Of a DNA stretch of 15,317 nt, positions 13,685 to 15,317 are shown piece by piece. Every line of letters begins with the position of its first letter. Position 1 is the stretch's first letter. Both the position numbers and the translations under genes were made by a program. The stretch covers positions 1 to 15,317 of the forward strand of contig CAZCXH010000120.1 of NCBI GenBank assembly GCA_964502525.1, in the 5' to 3' direction. The notes beneath the pieces are model-generated. The model did no database searches. It was not told the DNA's origin and saw nothing but the letters and a program-made list of their open reading frames with translations. Source of the stretch: DATLYB01 sp964502525. GTDB taxonomy: Bacteria; Bacteroidota; Bacteroidia; Chitinophagales; CAIOSU01.

Positions 13685-15316
13685 TTATACAAAGTCCAAT
13701 TCCAAGCCCAAGCCGCGCAATTCGTGAACCAATACGTTGAATGATTCGGGAATGCCCGGCTTCGGGAGATTGTCGCCCTTCACAACTGACTCGTATGCTT
13801 TCGCCCTGCCCACAATGTCATCTGACTTCACGGTCAGCAATTCCTGGAGGATGTTGGAAGCGCCATAGGCTTCGAGCGCCCACACTTCCATTTCCCCGAG
13901 ACGCTGACCACCGAATTGCGCTTTACCACCCAACGGCTGCTGCGTGATGAGCGAGTAAGGACCGATGGAGCGTGCGTGCATCTTGTCGTCAACCATGTGT
14001 GACAGCTTAATCATATAGATGATTCCGACAGTTGCTTTCTGGTGGAAGCGCTCGCCTGTTTCGCCATCATAGAGATACGTCTGTCCGAGGCGCGGCAATC
14101 CGGCTCTTTCGATTTCCTTTTCGATTTCTTCAATCGTGGCTCCGTCAAAAATCGGGGTGGAGTATTTCACTCCGAGTTTCTTCCCTGCCCAGCCGAGAAC
14201 GGTTTCGTAAATCTGGCCGAGATTCATGCGCGAAGGCACACCAAGCGGGTTAAGCACAATGTCAACCGGTGTTCCGTCTTCGAGGAACGGCATGTCTTCC
14301 GCACGAACGATCTTGGCAACGATACCCTTGTTTCCGTGACGACCGGCAAACTTGTCGCCCACTTTCAGCTTCCGCTTCTTGGCGAGATAAACCTTCGCCA
14401 GTTTCAGCACACCTGAGGGTAATTCATCGCCAATGCTGATGTTGAATTTTTCACGCTTATATCTTCCCACTTCCTCGTTGACTTTCAGCTTGTAATTGTG
14501 CAGAAGCGTTCTTACCAGCTTGTTGGTTTTCGCTTCTGAGGTCCACTCATTCGGGTCAATGTTGTCGTATTCAATTCCTGCAAGAATCTTCGGAGAAAAC
14601 TTTGTGCCTTTGGCAATGAGCTCTTCCTTGAAGGTATTGTTAACTCCATTGGAGGCTTTCCCCTGCAGCAATTCCATCAGTTTTTTCACCAAAATTTCCT
14701 GGAGCGCTGCAAGGTTTTTTGAATGTTCCTTATCCAGCTTCTCGATCTGCGTTTTTTCCTTGTTCTTCAAAGTCTTGTCTTTCTTGGCTCGCGAGAAAAG
14801 CTGGGTATTGATAACAACGCCTTCCACGGAAGGTGGAACTTTCAGCGAGGCATCCTTCACGTCACCGGCTTTGTCGCCAAAGATTGCGCGCAAAAGCTTT
14901 TCCTCCGGTGTGGGGTCTGATTCTCCCTTAGGGGTGATTTTTCCGATGAGTATGTCGCCTTCCTTCACAGTGGCGCCAACGCGGATGATACCATTTTCAT
15001 CAAGGTCTTTGGTCGCCTCTTCGCTCACGTTGGGAATATCGGCAGTGAGTTCTTCTTCTCCTAATTTGGTATCCCTCACTTCCAGTTCATAGGCTTCGAC
15101 AATAATCGAGGTGAAAACATCTTCCTTCACCATTCTTTCGGAGATCACGATGGCGTCTTCAAAATTGTAACCCTTCCATGGCATGAAGGCAACCATAAGG
15201 TTGCGACCGAGCGCCAGTTCGCCTCCCTGCGTGGCAAAGCCTTCGCACAGAATCTGCCCCTTTTTCACCTTATCTCCCTTGCTCACTATCGGCTTGAGGT
15301 TGATGCAGGTGCTTTG
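13685..15316 (-). CDS. rpoB: RNA polymerase beta subunit, 3' part
   Basis: This is the last 543 residues of the beta subunit; the frame stays open to the right edge, entering with QSTCINLKPIV, so the start lies outside. Recognisable blocks are GRNLMVAFMPWKGYNFEDAIVISERM, TKLGEEELTADIPNV, LIGKITPKGESDPTPEEKLLRAIFG, KVGDKFAGRHGNKGIVAKI with VDIVLNPLGVPSRMNLGQ, and near the C-terminus ARSIGPYSLITQQPLGGKAQFGGQRLGEMEVWALEAYGAS. These line the active centre and contact beta'. A lysine/glutamate-rich helical stretch between SRAKKDKTLKNK and LMELLQG corresponds to the variable region of the family. The rifampicin-resistance cluster lies upstream, outside the window. rpoC follows after 70 bases containing a palindrome and a heptamer array. 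Confidence 0.99.
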   Translation of the reverse strand, partial: QSTCINLKPIVSKGDKVKKGQILCEGFATQGGELALGRNLMVAFMPWKGYNFEDAIVISERMVKEDVFTSIIVEAYELEVRDTKLGEEELTADIPNVSEEATKDLDENGIIRVGATVKEGDILIGKITPKGESDPTPEEKLLRAIFGDKAGDVKDASLKVPPSVEGVVINTQLFSRAKKDKTLKNKEKTQIEKLDKEHSKNLAALQEILVKKLMELLQGKASNGVNNTFKEELIAKGTKFSPKILAGIEYDNIDPNEWTSEAKTNKLVRTLLHNYKLKVNEEVGRYKREKFNISIGDELPSGVLKLAKVYLAKKRKLKVGDKFAGRHGNKGIVAKIVRAEDMPFLEDGTPVDIVLNPLGVPSRMNLGQIYETVLGWAGKKLGVKYSTPIFDGATIEEIEKEIERAGLPRLGQTYLYDGETGERFHQKATVGIIYMIKLSHMVDDKMHARSIGPYSLITQQPLGGKAQFGGQRLGEMEVWALEAYGASNILQELLTVKSDDIVGRAKAYESVVKGDNLPKPGIPESFNVLVHELRGLGLELDFV

Positions 15317-15317
15317 A

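Noticed and set aside
14496..15092. 198-codon plus-strand open frame opposite rpoB
   Set aside because: Antisense to a certain rpoB; the serine- and phenylalanine-rich composition is what the complement of lysine/glutamate-rich helices gives.

Overview
The window comes from a bacterium of the phylum Bacteroidota, probably a relative of the Chitinophagales or Sphingobacteriales. Four things point there. The first gene ends in the type IX secretion sorting domain known as the gliding-motility C-terminal (CHU_C) domain. The TonB protein carries the cytoplasmic NRNKDYGAYELR motif and sits behind one exbB and two long exbD genes. The RpoB and RpoC sequences look like those of this phylum. Upstream regions lack clear Shine-Dalgarno sites and hold approximate matches to the Bacteroidota promoter (TTG about 20 bases before TAnnTTTG). 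The finer placement is inference.

Layout, left to right. Bases 2-814 are the 3' end of a secreted PKD/CHU_C surface protein. Bases 846-1604 encode a family 2 glycosyltransferase of the WaaE/KdtX type, which meets tail to tail, with a 15-base overlap, a lipoprotein glutathione peroxidase (1590-2174, minus strand). A divergent spacer of about 220 bases leads into a plus-strand cluster, 2394-8210: exbB, exbD, exbD, tonB, a small two-helix membrane protein, a PstS-like substrate-binding lipoprotein and a large exported TPR protein. ExbB/ExbD use the proton gradient to drive TonB, which opens outer-membrane receptors. The last three genes encode envelope proteins that probably work with this machine, although no pstCAB transporter is present. 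The cluster converges on minus-strand genes: an HSL-type alpha/beta hydrolase (8241-9158), complete rpoC (9268-13614) and the 3' part of rpoB (13685 to the right edge).

The most unusual feature is in the spacers. Three of them (exbD-tonB, hydrolase-rpoC and rpoB-rpoC) are built largely of degenerate 7-base units repeated in phase. The rpoB-rpoC spacer also holds a long perfect palindrome whose two halves are themselves palindromes. The tonB leader is made of four 7-base units ending one base before the start codon. No CRISPR array, transposase, tRNA or rRNA was seen. I found no clearly new multi-gene system. The best candidates for a second look are the heptamer/palindrome elements and the PstS-like/TPR module attached to the TonB operon.
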